From Eubacteriales bacterium (GTDB lineage Bacteria > Bacillota > Clostridia > Oscillospirales > Oscillospiraceae), in the NCBI GenBank assembly GCA_030536515.1, contig JAUNPV010000002.1:1-64000 (forward strand): a DNA stretch of 64,000 nucleotides. Reading direction: 5' to 3'. Each line of letters begins with the position of its first letter. The stretch's first letter is position 1. A program made the translations under genes and the position numbers. The notes under the pieces were generated by a model. The model searched no databases. It was not told the origin of the DNA and saw only the letters and a list, made by a program, of their open reading frames with translations. Positions 42,957 to 50,636 of the stretch are shown piece after piece.

Positions 42957-43904
42957 ATGAAAAAGTTCGGACTTTTCCTTTCCTTGCTGATGGTGCTCCT
43001 TCTGTTTGGATGTGCAAAATCCGCTGCCGCCCCAGAAACCCAGGCAGCAGAACCCATGGAAACAACGGAACCTGCCATGTCAACTCAGCCAGAGAATGCA
43101 GAAGCAGGAGAAACCCAGCTGCCTGAATCAAGCCCTCAGCGGGATTCCAATTTTGTCCGGGTTTCTGATTTTATTCCGAATATTACCGTTGACCTGCGGT
43201 ATGCCACCGGGGATAATTTCACCGGGGAGGTCATTTACAGCTTTCAGGATGCCTACCTGCGCTACGGAACGGTGAAAAAGCTGATGGAGGTTTCCCGCGT
43301 GCTTTCCCAGCAGGGCCTTTATCTGAAAATCTGGGACGCCTTCCGCCCCTATTCCGCCCAGTGGAAACTTTGGGAGGTCTGCCCCGATAGCACCTATGTG
43401 TCCAATCCCGAGACCGGCTCCAGCTCCCACTGCCGGGGCCGTTCTGTCGATGTTACCCTGGTGGACAGTCAGGGGCAGGAGCTGGAAATGCCCAGCCAAT
43501 ATGATGACTTTTCTGCCCTGGCAGACCGGGACTATTCCGATTGCAGTGCGGAAGCGGCCCAGAACGCCATGCTGCTGCAAGAGGCTATGGAGCGTTTCGG
43601 CTTTACCGGCTATCAAAAGGAGTGGTGGCATTTCTCCGACACCGATGAATATCCGGTAGACGAGAGCTTTGACCCCGCCTTGATTTCCACATGGTATGCC
43701 GACTGCCAGGAGTTTATCAGTCTCCGGGCAGAACCCAGCACCCAGGCAGAGTCACTCACCCGGATTCCGGCAAAAGAAGAAATGACCCTTCTGGGCTGGA
43801 ATGGTGAGTTTGCACTGGTTGACTATCAAGGCCAGCAGGGGTATGTGTTGGGAACCTATATTCAGCCTCTATGCTTGCCAACCGGGAACCGGATGCTATC
43901 TTGA
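42957..43904 (+). CDS. VanX/DdpX-like D-Ala-D-Ala dipeptidase lipoprotein with SH3 tail
   Basis: A 315-residue exported lipoprotein: signal peptide ending in LFGC (Cys near residue 20), a Glu/Pro/Thr-rich linker, a VanX-type zinc D,D-dipeptidase domain (DLRYATGDNFTG, WDAFRPYSAQ, zinc motif SSHCRGRSVDVTL and catalytic EWWHFS) and a C-terminal SH3-like domain of about 60 residues. It would cleave D-Ala-D-Ala or related dipeptides at the cell surface. The ATG at 42957 follows GGGGA. No other van genes are present, so resistance is unlikely; wall-peptide salvage is more plausible. Confidence 0.88.
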   Translation: MKKFGLFLSLLMVLLLFGCAKSAAAPETQAAEPMETTEPAMSTQPENAEAGETQLPESSPQRDSNFVRVSDFIPNITVDLRYATGDNFTGEVIYSFQDAYLRYGTVKKLMEVSRVLSQQGLYLKIWDAFRPYSAQWKLWEVCPDSTYVSNPETGSSSHCRGRSVDVTLVDSQGQELEMPSQYDDFSALADRDYSDCSAEAAQNAMLLQEAMERFGFTGYQKEWWHFSDTDEYPVDESFDPALISTWYADCQEFISLRAEPSTQAESLTRIPAKEEMTLLGWNGEFALVDYQGQQGYVLGTYIQPLCLPTGNRMLS

Positions 43905-43993
43905 CAAAAGAGAATCGCGGCAGTTTCGGCTGTACCGGCTTGCCAATGGCGTTATGACCGTTTCGTTTCAGTTCTGTTGCAGAAGGATAACGA

Positions 43994-44031
43994 AAAAAGA
44001 GACAGGTTTTGTTTGAAACCTGTCTCTTTTT
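43994..44031. terminator. Bidirectional terminator
   Basis: AAAAAGAGACAGGTTT pairs with its complement around a short loop and ends in a T run, between the VanX-like gene and the convergent orphan gene. Confidence 0.85.
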
Positions 44032-44037
44032 ATACTG

Positions 44038-44592
44038 TTAAAGAAAGGAATGCCTGATTTCGTCCAATCTGTTTTCAATAAGGTATGAACTCATATCCCG
44101 TTTCTCACGGTATCCTCTGGTTTGGAAAATCATATGGCTGTCGTTGAACCCGAAGCCAAACATTTTATCATCCTTGGTTGGGTCCTTTTTCTGCTTGACC
44201 TCCGACATAAAAACAGACATTTCTTTATTTGTGAAAGCGAGCATAATTGTTCCCCATTGCGTGCCTTTCACTTCGCCATTCTGACCACTTTCGGGGTGCT
44301 CTGCATAGATTCCAACGAGGATATACCAGTTCGCATTTGGCTGGACAGGAAAGCGGTTAAACCATAAATAGTAGGGAAATGCTGAGTTTCCCTTGATGTT
44401 ATAATAGGTCCTTGACATTTTAACCTGAACCGTGTTTGCCTTATTGCATCCGTGGTCGAACCGATAAAGCAGTAGGTCAATTCCTTTTTCCTGTGCCGAT
44501 GCCGGTACAAAGACTGAAACATCCTTTAGCTTTTTTGATAGATAATCTGCAACTGCAAATTCTGCATACTGCATTGTAAAAATAGGCTGCAT
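44038..44592 (-). CDS. Orphan PD-(D/E)XK-like protein
   Basis: A 184-residue protein without clear relatives that I can name. The region KGIDLLLYR (about residues 36-44) followed by NTVQVKMSRTYYNIKG (about 54-69) resembles the D...QxK core of PD-(D/E)XK nuclease folds (as in DUF4365-type proteins), preceded by a helix EFAVADYLSKKL. The C-terminal half is polar and aromatic. The gene is more AT-rich than its neighbours and stands alone, which suggests transfer. GGGAGG precedes the ATG. A restriction or defence remnant is possible. Confidence 0.65.
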   Translation of the reverse strand: MQPIFTMQYAEFAVADYLSKKLKDVSVFVPASAQEKGIDLLLYRFDHGCNKANTVQVKMSRTYYNIKGNSAFPYYLWFNRFPVQPNANWYILVGIYAEHPESGQNGEVKGTQWGTIMLAFTNKEMSVFMSEVKQKKDPTKDDKMFGFGFNDSHMIFQTRGYREKRDMSSYLIENRLDEIRHSFL

Positions 44593-44610
44593 GGTTTGCC
44601 TCCCTGCATA

Positions 44611-45816
44611 TCAATCGGTTTGCGTATCCGAAAGGCACTTGGCCGCATCCAGAATCACCCCGGCGGCTTCCTCCTTGCGCATCAGGGGCAGCTCCTTCAC
44701 GTCATCCTTTGTAATCAGGGTAATGACATTGGTATCCACCCCGAAGCCTGCGCCCGCTACCTTCAAATTGTTGGCGCAGATCATGTCCACGTTTTTTTTT
44801 GCCAGCTTGGCACGGCTGTTTTCCAGCATATTTTCCGTTTCCATGGAGAAGCCGCAGATGACCTGGCCGTCCCTGCGGTGTTCGCCCAGATATTTTAGAA
44901 TGTCCTGGGTGCGTTTCAGGGGGATGGACAGGTCGGCATCCTGCTTTTTCATTTTGTTGTCGGCCACCTGGGCGGGGGTGTAGTCGGCCACGGCGGCGGA
45001 TTTGAAGATGAAGTCCGCCTGGGGGGCGTGCTCTGCCACGGCTTCAAACATATCCTGGGCGGACACCACATTCACCACCCGGACAAAGGGAGGCGGGGCA
45101 ATGCCGGTGGGGCCGGAGATGAGGGTTACGTCTGCCCCCCGGAGCATGGCGATTCTGGCGATGGCATAGCCCATTTTCCCTGTGGAGTGGTTGGTCAGAT
45201 ACCGCACCGGGTCCAGAGCCTCCTGGGTGGGTCCGGCGGTGACCAGCACCTTTCTGCCTTCCAGGTCGTGGGGCAGGGCCAGGTGCTTGAGAATGTGCTG
45301 GACCAGGTCCTCGGGCTCCGGCATTTTGCCCTTGCCCACCGCCCCGCAGGCAAGGCGGCCGGAGGCCGGCTCAATGACCTCCCAGCCGTAATGGCGAAGC
45401 CTTTCCAGGTTATCCTGGGTCACGGGATTTTCGAACATATTGGTATTCATGGCCGGGGCAATGAGCTTGGGGCAGCGGCAGGCGAGGATGGTTGTGGTCA
45501 GCATATCGTCCGCCAGGCCGCACGCCAGCTTTGCGCAGACGTTGGCGGTGGCCGGGGCCACCAGCACCAGGTCCGTCCGCTGGGCCAGGGAGATGTGCTC
45601 CACCTGGTGGGAGAAGTTCCGGTCAAAGGTATCCACCATGGTCCGCCGGCCTGTCAGCTGCTCAAAGGTCAGGGGAGTCACAAATTTTGTGGCATTTTCG
45701 GTCATCACCACCTCCACAGCGGCGTGCTGCTTGACCAGGGCCGAGGCCAGGGCGGCGGCCTTGTAGGCGGCGATTCCGCCGGTGACGCCTAACAGAACGG
45801 TTTTTCCTTTCAGCAT
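44611..45816 (-). CDS. coaBC: Bifunctional phosphopantothenoylcysteine decarboxylase / ligase
   Basis: A 401-residue fusion for two steps of CoA synthesis. The N-terminal flavoprotein decarboxylase (CoaC) begins VLLGVTGGIAAYKAAAL and contains APAMNTNMFENP; the C-terminal ligase (CoaB) contains TAGPTQEALDPVRYLTN and ATGKMG-like STGKMGYA, and ends with the Lys-rich KRTQDILKYLG. It is divergent from panT-like and coaX genes of the same pathway, with a structured repeat between. Confidence 0.96.
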   Translation of the reverse strand: MLKGKTVLLGVTGGIAAYKAAALASALVKQHAAVEVVMTENATKFVTPLTFEQLTGRRTMVDTFDRNFSHQVEHISLAQRTDLVLVAPATANVCAKLACGLADDMLTTTILACRCPKLIAPAMNTNMFENPVTQDNLERLRHYGWEVIEPASGRLACGAVGKGKMPEPEDLVQHILKHLALPHDLEGRKVLVTAGPTQEALDPVRYLTNHSTGKMGYAIARIAMLRGADVTLISGPTGIAPPPFVRVVNVVSAQDMFEAVAEHAPQADFIFKSAAVADYTPAQVADNKMKKQDADLSIPLKRTQDILKYLGEHRRDGQVICGFSMETENMLENSRAKLAKKNVDMICANNLKVAGAGFGVDTNVITLITKDDVKELPLMRKEEAAGVILDAAKCLSDTQTD

Positions 45817-45835
45817 AGGGTTTCCTCCAGTGATG

Positions 45836-45995
45836 TGTCATTCTGAAAAGCGAACGTGAGGAATCTGTCATTGCGAGCCAGTGCGCACACTGGCGTGGCA
45901 ATCCGTATTCTTCAGTATGGTGCAAAGGGGAGCGGATTGCCACACCAGCCTGCGGGCTGGTTCGCAATGACATGGCTTTTGCTTTCAGAACGACA
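45836..45995. repeat. Cloverleaf-like palindromic element (GTCATTGCGA family)
   Basis: The core at 45867-45971 folds with closing stem GTCATTGCGA/TCGCAATGAC, an inner stem GTGGCAATCCG/CGGATTGCCAC and two side hairpins (GCCAGTGCGCACACTGGC and ACCAGCCTGCGGGCTGGT). An outer inverted repeat (TGTCATTCTGAAAAGC and, opposite, GCTTTCAGAACGACA) encloses it. There is no ORF. One arm recurs at 57819-57857. It is a dispersed, non-coding mobile-type repeat between coaBC and the panT-like gene. Confidence 0.75.
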
Positions 45996-46051
45996 ATATT
46001 TATCCTTATTATATTCCTTTTTTGATATTCTGTAAAGTGTGCATTTTGACC

Positions 46052-46080
46052 TTGCAAAATTTTGACTCCGGTGCTATACT
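46052..46080 (+). promoter_or_regulatory. Promoter of the panT-coaX operon
   Basis: TTGCAA and TATACT are separated by 17 bases. A leader of about 70 bases follows with two small hairpins (GGGCAAAAATGCCCC and CCACCCGGATGGTGG), which could be regulatory; I do not recognise a known riboswitch. Confidence 0.65.
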
Positions 46081-46157
46081 GTACCCGGGCAAAAATGCCC
46101 CGAAATAATACGCTGTATCCACCCGGATGGTGGAACGGCAGTAGGAGGAAACTGAAT

Positions 46158-46787
46158 ATGAACAAGCAAAAGCTGGACACCCGCTACATGGCGATGCTGG
46201 CCATGCTGGCCGGACTGATGCTGGTGATGGGCATGACGGGCATTGGGTTTATCCCCCTCCCGGTCATCAAGGCCACCACCATGCACATCCCCGTGATCCT
46301 GGGAGCCGTCCTTCTGGGCCCCGCCGCAGGAGCCATCCTGGGCGGCGTCTTTGGACTCATTTCCATCTGGGTCAACACCACCACCCCCGGCCTGCTGGCC
46401 TTCGCCTTCTCCCCGTTTATGACCCAGGAGGGGCTGCCCGGCGTTTTCAAGAGCCTTTGGATTGCCCTGGGCTGCCGGATTGCCTTCGGCCTGATTGCAG
46501 GTTACCTGTGGAAGCTCTTTAAGAAGCTCCTGAAGGAGGACTACATCGCCCTGCCGGTCACCGCCGCCCTTTCTACCATCATCCACACCCTGCTGGTGAT
46601 GGGCAGCATCTATTTCCTGCTGGCAGCCCAGTACGCCGCCGCCAAAAACGTAGGCGTCAGCGCTGTGTTTGGCCTGGTTATGGGCACGGTCACCGCCTCC
46701 GGCATTCCGGAAGCCATTGTGGCCGCCATTCTCGTGACCATCATCGGAAAAGCGCTGCTCCATTTCCTGGCCAAGACGAAAAAATAG
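46158..46787 (+). CDS. ECF transporter S component, probably pantothenate (PanT-like)
   Basis: A 209-residue membrane protein with about six helices and the ECF substrate-binding pattern near the N-terminus (TRYMAMLAMLAGLMLVMGMTG, then GAVLLGPAAGAILGGVFGLIS). It would capture a vitamin and deliver it through a shared EcfAAT module encoded elsewhere. Its place between coaBC and coaX makes pantothenate the likely ligand; this is inferred from context. AGGAGG precedes the ATG. Confidence 0.82.
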   Translation: MNKQKLDTRYMAMLAMLAGLMLVMGMTGIGFIPLPVIKATTMHIPVILGAVLLGPAAGAILGGVFGLISIWVNTTTPGLLAFAFSPFMTQEGLPGVFKSLWIALGCRIAFGLIAGYLWKLFKKLLKEDYIALPVTAALSTIIHTLLVMGSIYFLLAAQYAAAKNVGVSAVFGLVMGTVTASGIPEAIVAAILVTIIGKALLHFLAKTKK

Positions 46788-46798
46788 GAGAATCAACT

Positions 46799-47566
46799 AT
46801 GCTTCTTGCAATTGACATCGGCAACACCAACCTGGTCATCGGCTGCATGGAGGACGAGCGCATCGTCTTCAAGGCGAGAATCGCCACGGACCGCACCCGA
46901 ACCTCGGACCAGTACGGCGTTGAAATTAAAAATATGATTGAAGCCTACGGCGTCAAGGTTTCTGACATTGACGACTGCATCATCTCGTCGGTGGTGCCGC
47001 CGGTGTTCAACTCTGTGAAGACCGGCGTTATCAAGGTCATTGGCAAGCAGCCTATGGTGGTGGGGCCGGGCCTGAAAACCGGGCTGAACATCCATGTGGA
47101 TGTGCCCAGCCAGGTGGGCAGCGACCGCATCGTCATTGCCGTGGCCGCATTGGCTGAGTACAAGGCCCCCATGCTGCTGCTGGACATGGGCACCGCCACC
47201 ACCATTGAGGTGGTGGAGCCGGACAATGTGTACATGGGCGGCGTGATTTTCCCCGGTGTCAAAGTCTCCCTGGAAGCCCTCACCAGCCGGGCCGCCCAGC
47301 TGCCCGCCATCAGCCTGGACCGGCCGAAAAACGTCATCGGCACCAACACCGTGGACTGTATGCGCAGCGGCACCATGTATGGCACCGCCGCCATGATTGA
47401 CGGCCTCATCGAGCGGATGGAGGAGGAGCTGGGCCACAAGACTACCGTCATCGCCACCGGCGGCATGGCCCAGTTCATCATCCCCCTGTGCAAGCGGGAG
47501 ATTATCCTGGAAAAGGAGCTGCTGCTGAAGGGGCTGAATATCATTTATAAGAAGAATAAGCGGTAA
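46799..47566 (+). CDS. coaX: Type III pantothenate kinase
   Basis: A 255-residue enzyme that phosphorylates pantothenate, the first step of CoA synthesis. The ASKHA-fold motifs are LAIDIGNTNLVIG at the start, DRIVIAVAALA and LLLDMGTATTIEVV, and GGVIFPGVKVSLEAL. It starts 11 bases after the transporter gene and completes an uptake-plus-synthesis unit. Confidence 0.97.
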   Translation: MLLAIDIGNTNLVIGCMEDERIVFKARIATDRTRTSDQYGVEIKNMIEAYGVKVSDIDDCIISSVVPPVFNSVKTGVIKVIGKQPMVVGPGLKTGLNIHVDVPSQVGSDRIVIAVAALAEYKAPMLLLDMGTATTIEVVEPDNVYMGGVIFPGVKVSLEALTSRAAQLPAISLDRPKNVIGTNTVDCMRSGTMYGTAAMIDGLIERMEEELGHKTTVIATGGMAQFIIPLCKREIILEKELLLKGLNIIYKKNKR

Positions 47567-47571
47567 AATGG

Positions 47572-47601
47572 AAACATCCTGTCCAATCGGACAGGATGTT
47601 T
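47572..47601 (+). terminator. coaX terminator
   Basis: AAACATCCTGTCC pairs with its complement around AATC, a few bases after the stop. Confidence 0.75.
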
Positions 47602-47607
47602 CAGGGC

Positions 47608-47798
47608 GTCGAAAAAGCCTCGCAGAGTTTGCCGCCGCAGCGGCAAATAAATTCTAAATCATTTTCGTCCGGGGCGTGTACCTGGACGAAAATACATCTC
47701 AGACTGCAAGTGTGGAATTTGTACGCCATAGGCGTACAAATTATGCACGCAGCAGGCTGCATCCCTTCTGTCGGAAAGCCCCGAAGGGGTTTTTCGAC
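47608..47798. repeat. Second type of multi-hairpin element
   Basis: A 191-base non-coding element closed by GTCGAAAAA (47608) and TTTTTCGAC (47790). Inside lie several perfect hairpins: TTTGCCGC/GCGGCAAA at 47628-47647, ATTTTCGTCC/GGACGAAAAT at 47661-47693, AATTTGTACGCC/GGCGTACAAATT at 47716-47742, a GCAGC/GCTGC stem at about 47748-47760 and GCCCC/GGGGT near 47780. The design recalls the tRNA-Leu-proximal repeats but the spacer word is absent. Confidence 0.65.
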
Positions 47799-47806
47799 AG
47801 ACTGAA

Positions 47807-47836
47807 AGGAGGTATGACCTTGGGGTCATACCTCCT
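47807..47836 (-). terminator. Terminator of the alpha/beta hydrolase gene
   Basis: AGGAGGTATGACC and its complement form a 13-bp stem at the hydrolase stop codon, followed on the minus strand by a short T run. Confidence 0.65.
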
Positions 47837-48561
47837 TACTTTTCCAGCATGGCGGCATAGTCCGCCGGGTGCTTCATGCTGAATTCTCCGTGATATAAGC
47901 CGGGCAGGATGTACAATTGGCTGTTGGGGAGCATCCCGTGCAGAAGTTTGGAGGATTTTTTCATAATTTGCTGCTCTTTCCCGCCGACGACGATGATGAC
48001 CCTGGCCCGGGTATCTTTCAGCGTGTCCTTTACCCGATAGGCAGAGTTGCTTTCCAGAAAGGAAATCATGTTTTCCCTGGTGATGCAGCAGGAATCCCGG
48101 TAATAGTCCTCGAAGCAATCCTCCTTCAGCCGCAGCTGCCTGAATTGCAGCCGGGCAAACCAACGCCTGCGAATCAGGCCATAGCTCATCTTCACCGACG
48201 GTCCCACCAGGGCGTGGGTCATGGGCATGGGGAGCACCAGGGCACTTTCAATCAAGGCAAGCTGGCAGATGTCGGGGCACTGGGACAGAAGCTCCACAAG
48301 AATCTGCCCGCCCAGGGACAGGCCGCCCATGGCGTAGACATGGCCGCCAAACCGGTCCTTCACATATTCGCAGATGGCCCGGGCGTTATCGGCAATGGAG
48401 GTAAAATCCCGGTCGCTTCCGGCGTGGCCGTCCAGAAAGGGAATGACCACGTGATAGCGCTCTGCCAGAATTTGCGCGGCCTCCCGATAGCTCCACCAAG
48501 ACAGGCCGCCGCCGTGGAGCAGCACAATCACCGGCCCCTGTCCGAATTCAACAGCTTTCAT
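47836..48561 (-). CDS. Alpha/beta-hydrolase fold protein
   Basis: A 241-residue hydrolase. The oxyanion region is VIVLLHGGGLSWWSYRE near the start, the nucleophile elbow is GGLSLGG near residue 85, the Asp probably lies in the region around VVGGKEQ, and the late His in LYHGEFS. It has no signal peptide. Substrate unknown. The ATG at 48561 follows AAGGAGG; longer readings do not. It is divergent from spoIIIAA. Confidence 0.85.
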   Translation of the reverse strand: MKAVEFGQGPVIVLLHGGGLSWWSYREAAQILAERYHVVIPFLDGHAGSDRDFTSIADNARAICEYVKDRFGGHVYAMGGLSLGGQILVELLSQCPDICQLALIESALVLPMPMTHALVGPSVKMSYGLIRRRWFARLQFRQLRLKEDCFEDYYRDSCCITRENMISFLESNSAYRVKDTLKDTRARVIIVVGGKEQQIMKKSSKLLHGMLPNSQLYILPGLYHGEFSMKHPADYAAMLEK

Positions 48562-48707
48562 GGCTGATTCGCCTCCTTCATAGTCTATTGTCATTATAAT
48601 ACACTTTCCTCAAAAAAGAAAGATATTTTTCCCCGGGACGCTGGCAGGGTGCAGTCCCGGGTATTTTTTCCGCCGGAGAGACATAGTCTGTCCCAGGAGT
48701 GATGCAA

Positions 48708-49535
48708 ATGAATTGTGCGTGGAAGCAGCTGATGAATATTCTCCCACCACGGCTGCGGGGCGGGGTGGACCAGCTGGGCAGGGAAACCATGGAGGAGCTG
48801 CGGCTGCGGCTGGGAAGCCCGCCGGAAATCACCGGGGGCGGGAAAAGCACCTGGCTGCCCGGGGCGGTGACCCAGGAGGAGCTTACCTGCGTGGTGAACG
48901 CCGCCAGCCAGTATTCCCCCTGGGCGGCGGCCACCGTTGCCCAGGGCTATCTCACAGCCCCAGGGGGCCACCGAATCGGCCTGTGCGGAGAGGCGGTGTG
49001 CCGGGATGGCAAAATGGAGGGCATCCGCCAGGTCCGCTCCCTGTGCATCCGGGTGGCCCGGGATTTTCCGGGCATTGCCCGTGGGGCCGCCAATCTTCCC
49101 GGGTCCGTTCTGATTTTAGGACCTCCCGGCTGGGGGAAAACCACGCTGCTGCGGGACCTTGCCCGGCAGAAAAGCGATACCTTCCAGGTCAGCGTGGTGG
49201 ACGAGCGGGGGGAGCTGTTCCCCCAATGCTTTGCCCAGGGCCGGCGGCTGGACATTCTCACCGGCTGCCCCAAGCCCCAGGGCATCGGGCTGGTCCTGCG
49301 GACCATGGCCCCGGCCTACATCGCCCTGGACGAAATCACGGCGGAGGCGGACTGCGAGGCTCTCATCCATGGGGCAAACTGCGGCGTTCGGTTTCTTGCC
49401 ACCGCCCACGCTTCCTCGGTCCGGGACCTGCGGGAGCGGGACATCTACCGGCCCCTGCTGGAACAAAAAATCTTCTCAGAGATACTTCTGATGCACGCGG
49501 ACAAAAGCTACACACGGGAAAGGATGGCTCTATGA
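48708..49535 (+). CDS. spoIIIAA: Stage III sporulation protein AA (ATPase)
   Basis: A 275-residue secretion-type ATPase of the forespore-mother-cell channel, related to type II/IV secretion ATPases. Walker A is GPPGWGKTTLLRDLA; a Walker B region VVDERGELFPQ and a late LDEITAEADCEAL follow. The ATG at 48708 has AGGAG eight bases upstream; earlier ATG/GTG codons are too close to it. It heads a tightly overlapping eight-gene operon, probably controlled by sigma-E. Confidence 0.95.
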   Translation: MNCAWKQLMNILPPRLRGGVDQLGRETMEELRLRLGSPPEITGGGKSTWLPGAVTQEELTCVVNAASQYSPWAAATVAQGYLTAPGGHRIGLCGEAVCRDGKMEGIRQVRSLCIRVARDFPGIARGAANLPGSVLILGPPGWGKTTLLRDLARQKSDTFQVSVVDERGELFPQCFAQGRRLDILTGCPKPQGIGLVLRTMAPAYIALDEITAEADCEALIHGANCGVRFLATAHASSVRDLRERDIYRPLLEQKIFSEILLMHADKSYTRERMAL

Positions 49536-50044
49536 CTTACAAATGGGTGGGCGCTGTGCTGGTGGTCCTGGGCTGCGGAGGCTGCGGACTGCGGATGGTG
49601 GCAGAGCAGACAAGGCAGGCGGGGCTGCTCCGTCAGCTGCTCCAGGGGCTGGAGTTCATGGAATCCCAGCTCCAATACCGGCTGACGCCCCTGCCGGAGC
49701 TGTGCCGCCAGGCAGCAGGGGAGGTGGGCGGAAGCCTGGGGCCGGTGCTCCGGGAGCTGGCTCAGAGACTGGACGGCGGAGAGGCCCCGGAGGTCAGCGC
49801 CTGCATGACGGCGGTTTTGAGCAGCCACGGGGAGCTGCCCGGCAATCTCCGGCGGCTGCTGTACCAACTGGGCAAGTCCCTGGGCCGGTTCGACCTGCCC
49901 GGCCAGATACAGGGCCTGCGCACGGTCCGCAGCGCCTGCCAGCAGGAGCGCCAGCGGTTGGAGGAAAACAAGGGCGAGCGGTTTCGCAGCATCCAGACTT
50001 TAGCCTGCTGCGCCGGGGCGGCGCTGGTCATCTTATTTGCATGA
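49532..50044 (+). CDS. spoIIIAB: Stage III sporulation protein AB
   Basis: A 170-residue protein with an N-terminal and a C-terminal hydrophobic helix and a helical middle, resembling GspF-type secretion platform proteins. Conserved-looking segments are LRQLLQGLEFMESQLQYRLTPLPELC and the late SIQTLACCAGAALVILF. It overlaps spoIIIAA by four bases. Confidence 0.93.
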   Translation: MTYKWVGAVLVVLGCGGCGLRMVAEQTRQAGLLRQLLQGLEFMESQLQYRLTPLPELCRQAAGEVGGSLGPVLRELAQRLDGGEAPEVSACMTAVLSSHGELPGNLRRLLYQLGKSLGRFDLPGQIQGLRTVRSACQQERQRLEENKGERFRSIQTLACCAGAALVILFA

Positions 50045-50241
50045 GCATGGAAATTGATTTGATTTTCAAAATCGCCGCCATTGGCATCATCGTGTCCATT
50101 CTGAACCAGGTGCTGTCCCGGTCCGGCCGGGAGGAGCAGGCCACCATGACCAGCCTGGCAGGGCTGGTGGTGGTGCTGATGATGCTGGCCCAGAAGATTG
50201 CCGACCTGTTCGACCTGGTGAAAACCCTGTTTCAGTTCTGA
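50041..50241 (+). CDS. spoIIIAC: Stage III sporulation protein AC
   Basis: A 66-residue protein with two hydrophobic helices joined by a polar loop (SRSGREEQATM), the standard SpoIIIAC form. It overlaps both neighbours by one to four bases and belongs to the membrane platform of the feeding-tube channel. Confidence 0.95.
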   Translation: MSMEIDLIFKIAAIGIIVSILNQVLSRSGREEQATMTSLAGLVVVLMMLAQKIADLFDLVKTLFQF

Positions 50242-50636
50242 TGGAGGATTTTTGGAAGGGAACAGCGGCGGTGCTGCTGGCGGTGATTCTGGCCCTGGTG
50301 CTGGACAGGCAGCAGAAGGACCTGTCCGCTCTGCTGACCACGGCGGTGTGCGCCCTGGTGGGGGCGATTCTGGTATCCTATCTGGAGCCGGTGGTGGACC
50401 TGCTGTATGAGCTGGAGGCCGCCGGGGATGTGCGGGATAACTTCCTGGGAAGTCTTCTGAAGGCGGCGGGCATTGGCCTGACCGCCGAGCTGGCGGGGCA
50501 AATCTGCGCCGATGCAGGAAAGGCCTCCCTGGGGAAGGCTCTGCAAATGCTGGGGTCGGCGGCCATTCTCTCCCTGTCGGTGCCGGTGTTCCGGTCTATG
50601 TTTGCCATGATACAGCAGATTCTGGGGGGCTTATGA
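50241..50636 (+). CDS. spoIIIAD: Stage III sporulation protein AD
   Basis: A 131-residue protein with four hydrophobic helices; the first half resembles SpoIIIAC, as is usual. Its ATG overlaps the stop of spoIIIAC by one base. Confidence 0.95.
   Translation: MEDFWKGTAAVLLAVILALVLDRQQKDLSALLTTAVCALVGAILVSYLEPVVDLLYELEAAGDVRDNFLGSLLKAAGIGLTAELAGQICADAGKASLGKALQMLGSAAILSLSVPVFRSMFAMIQQILGGL

Noticed and set aside
42957..43904. Vancomycin resistance determinant
   Set aside because: Only a VanX-like domain is present, exported, without VanH, a D-Ala-D-Lac ligase or VanRS.
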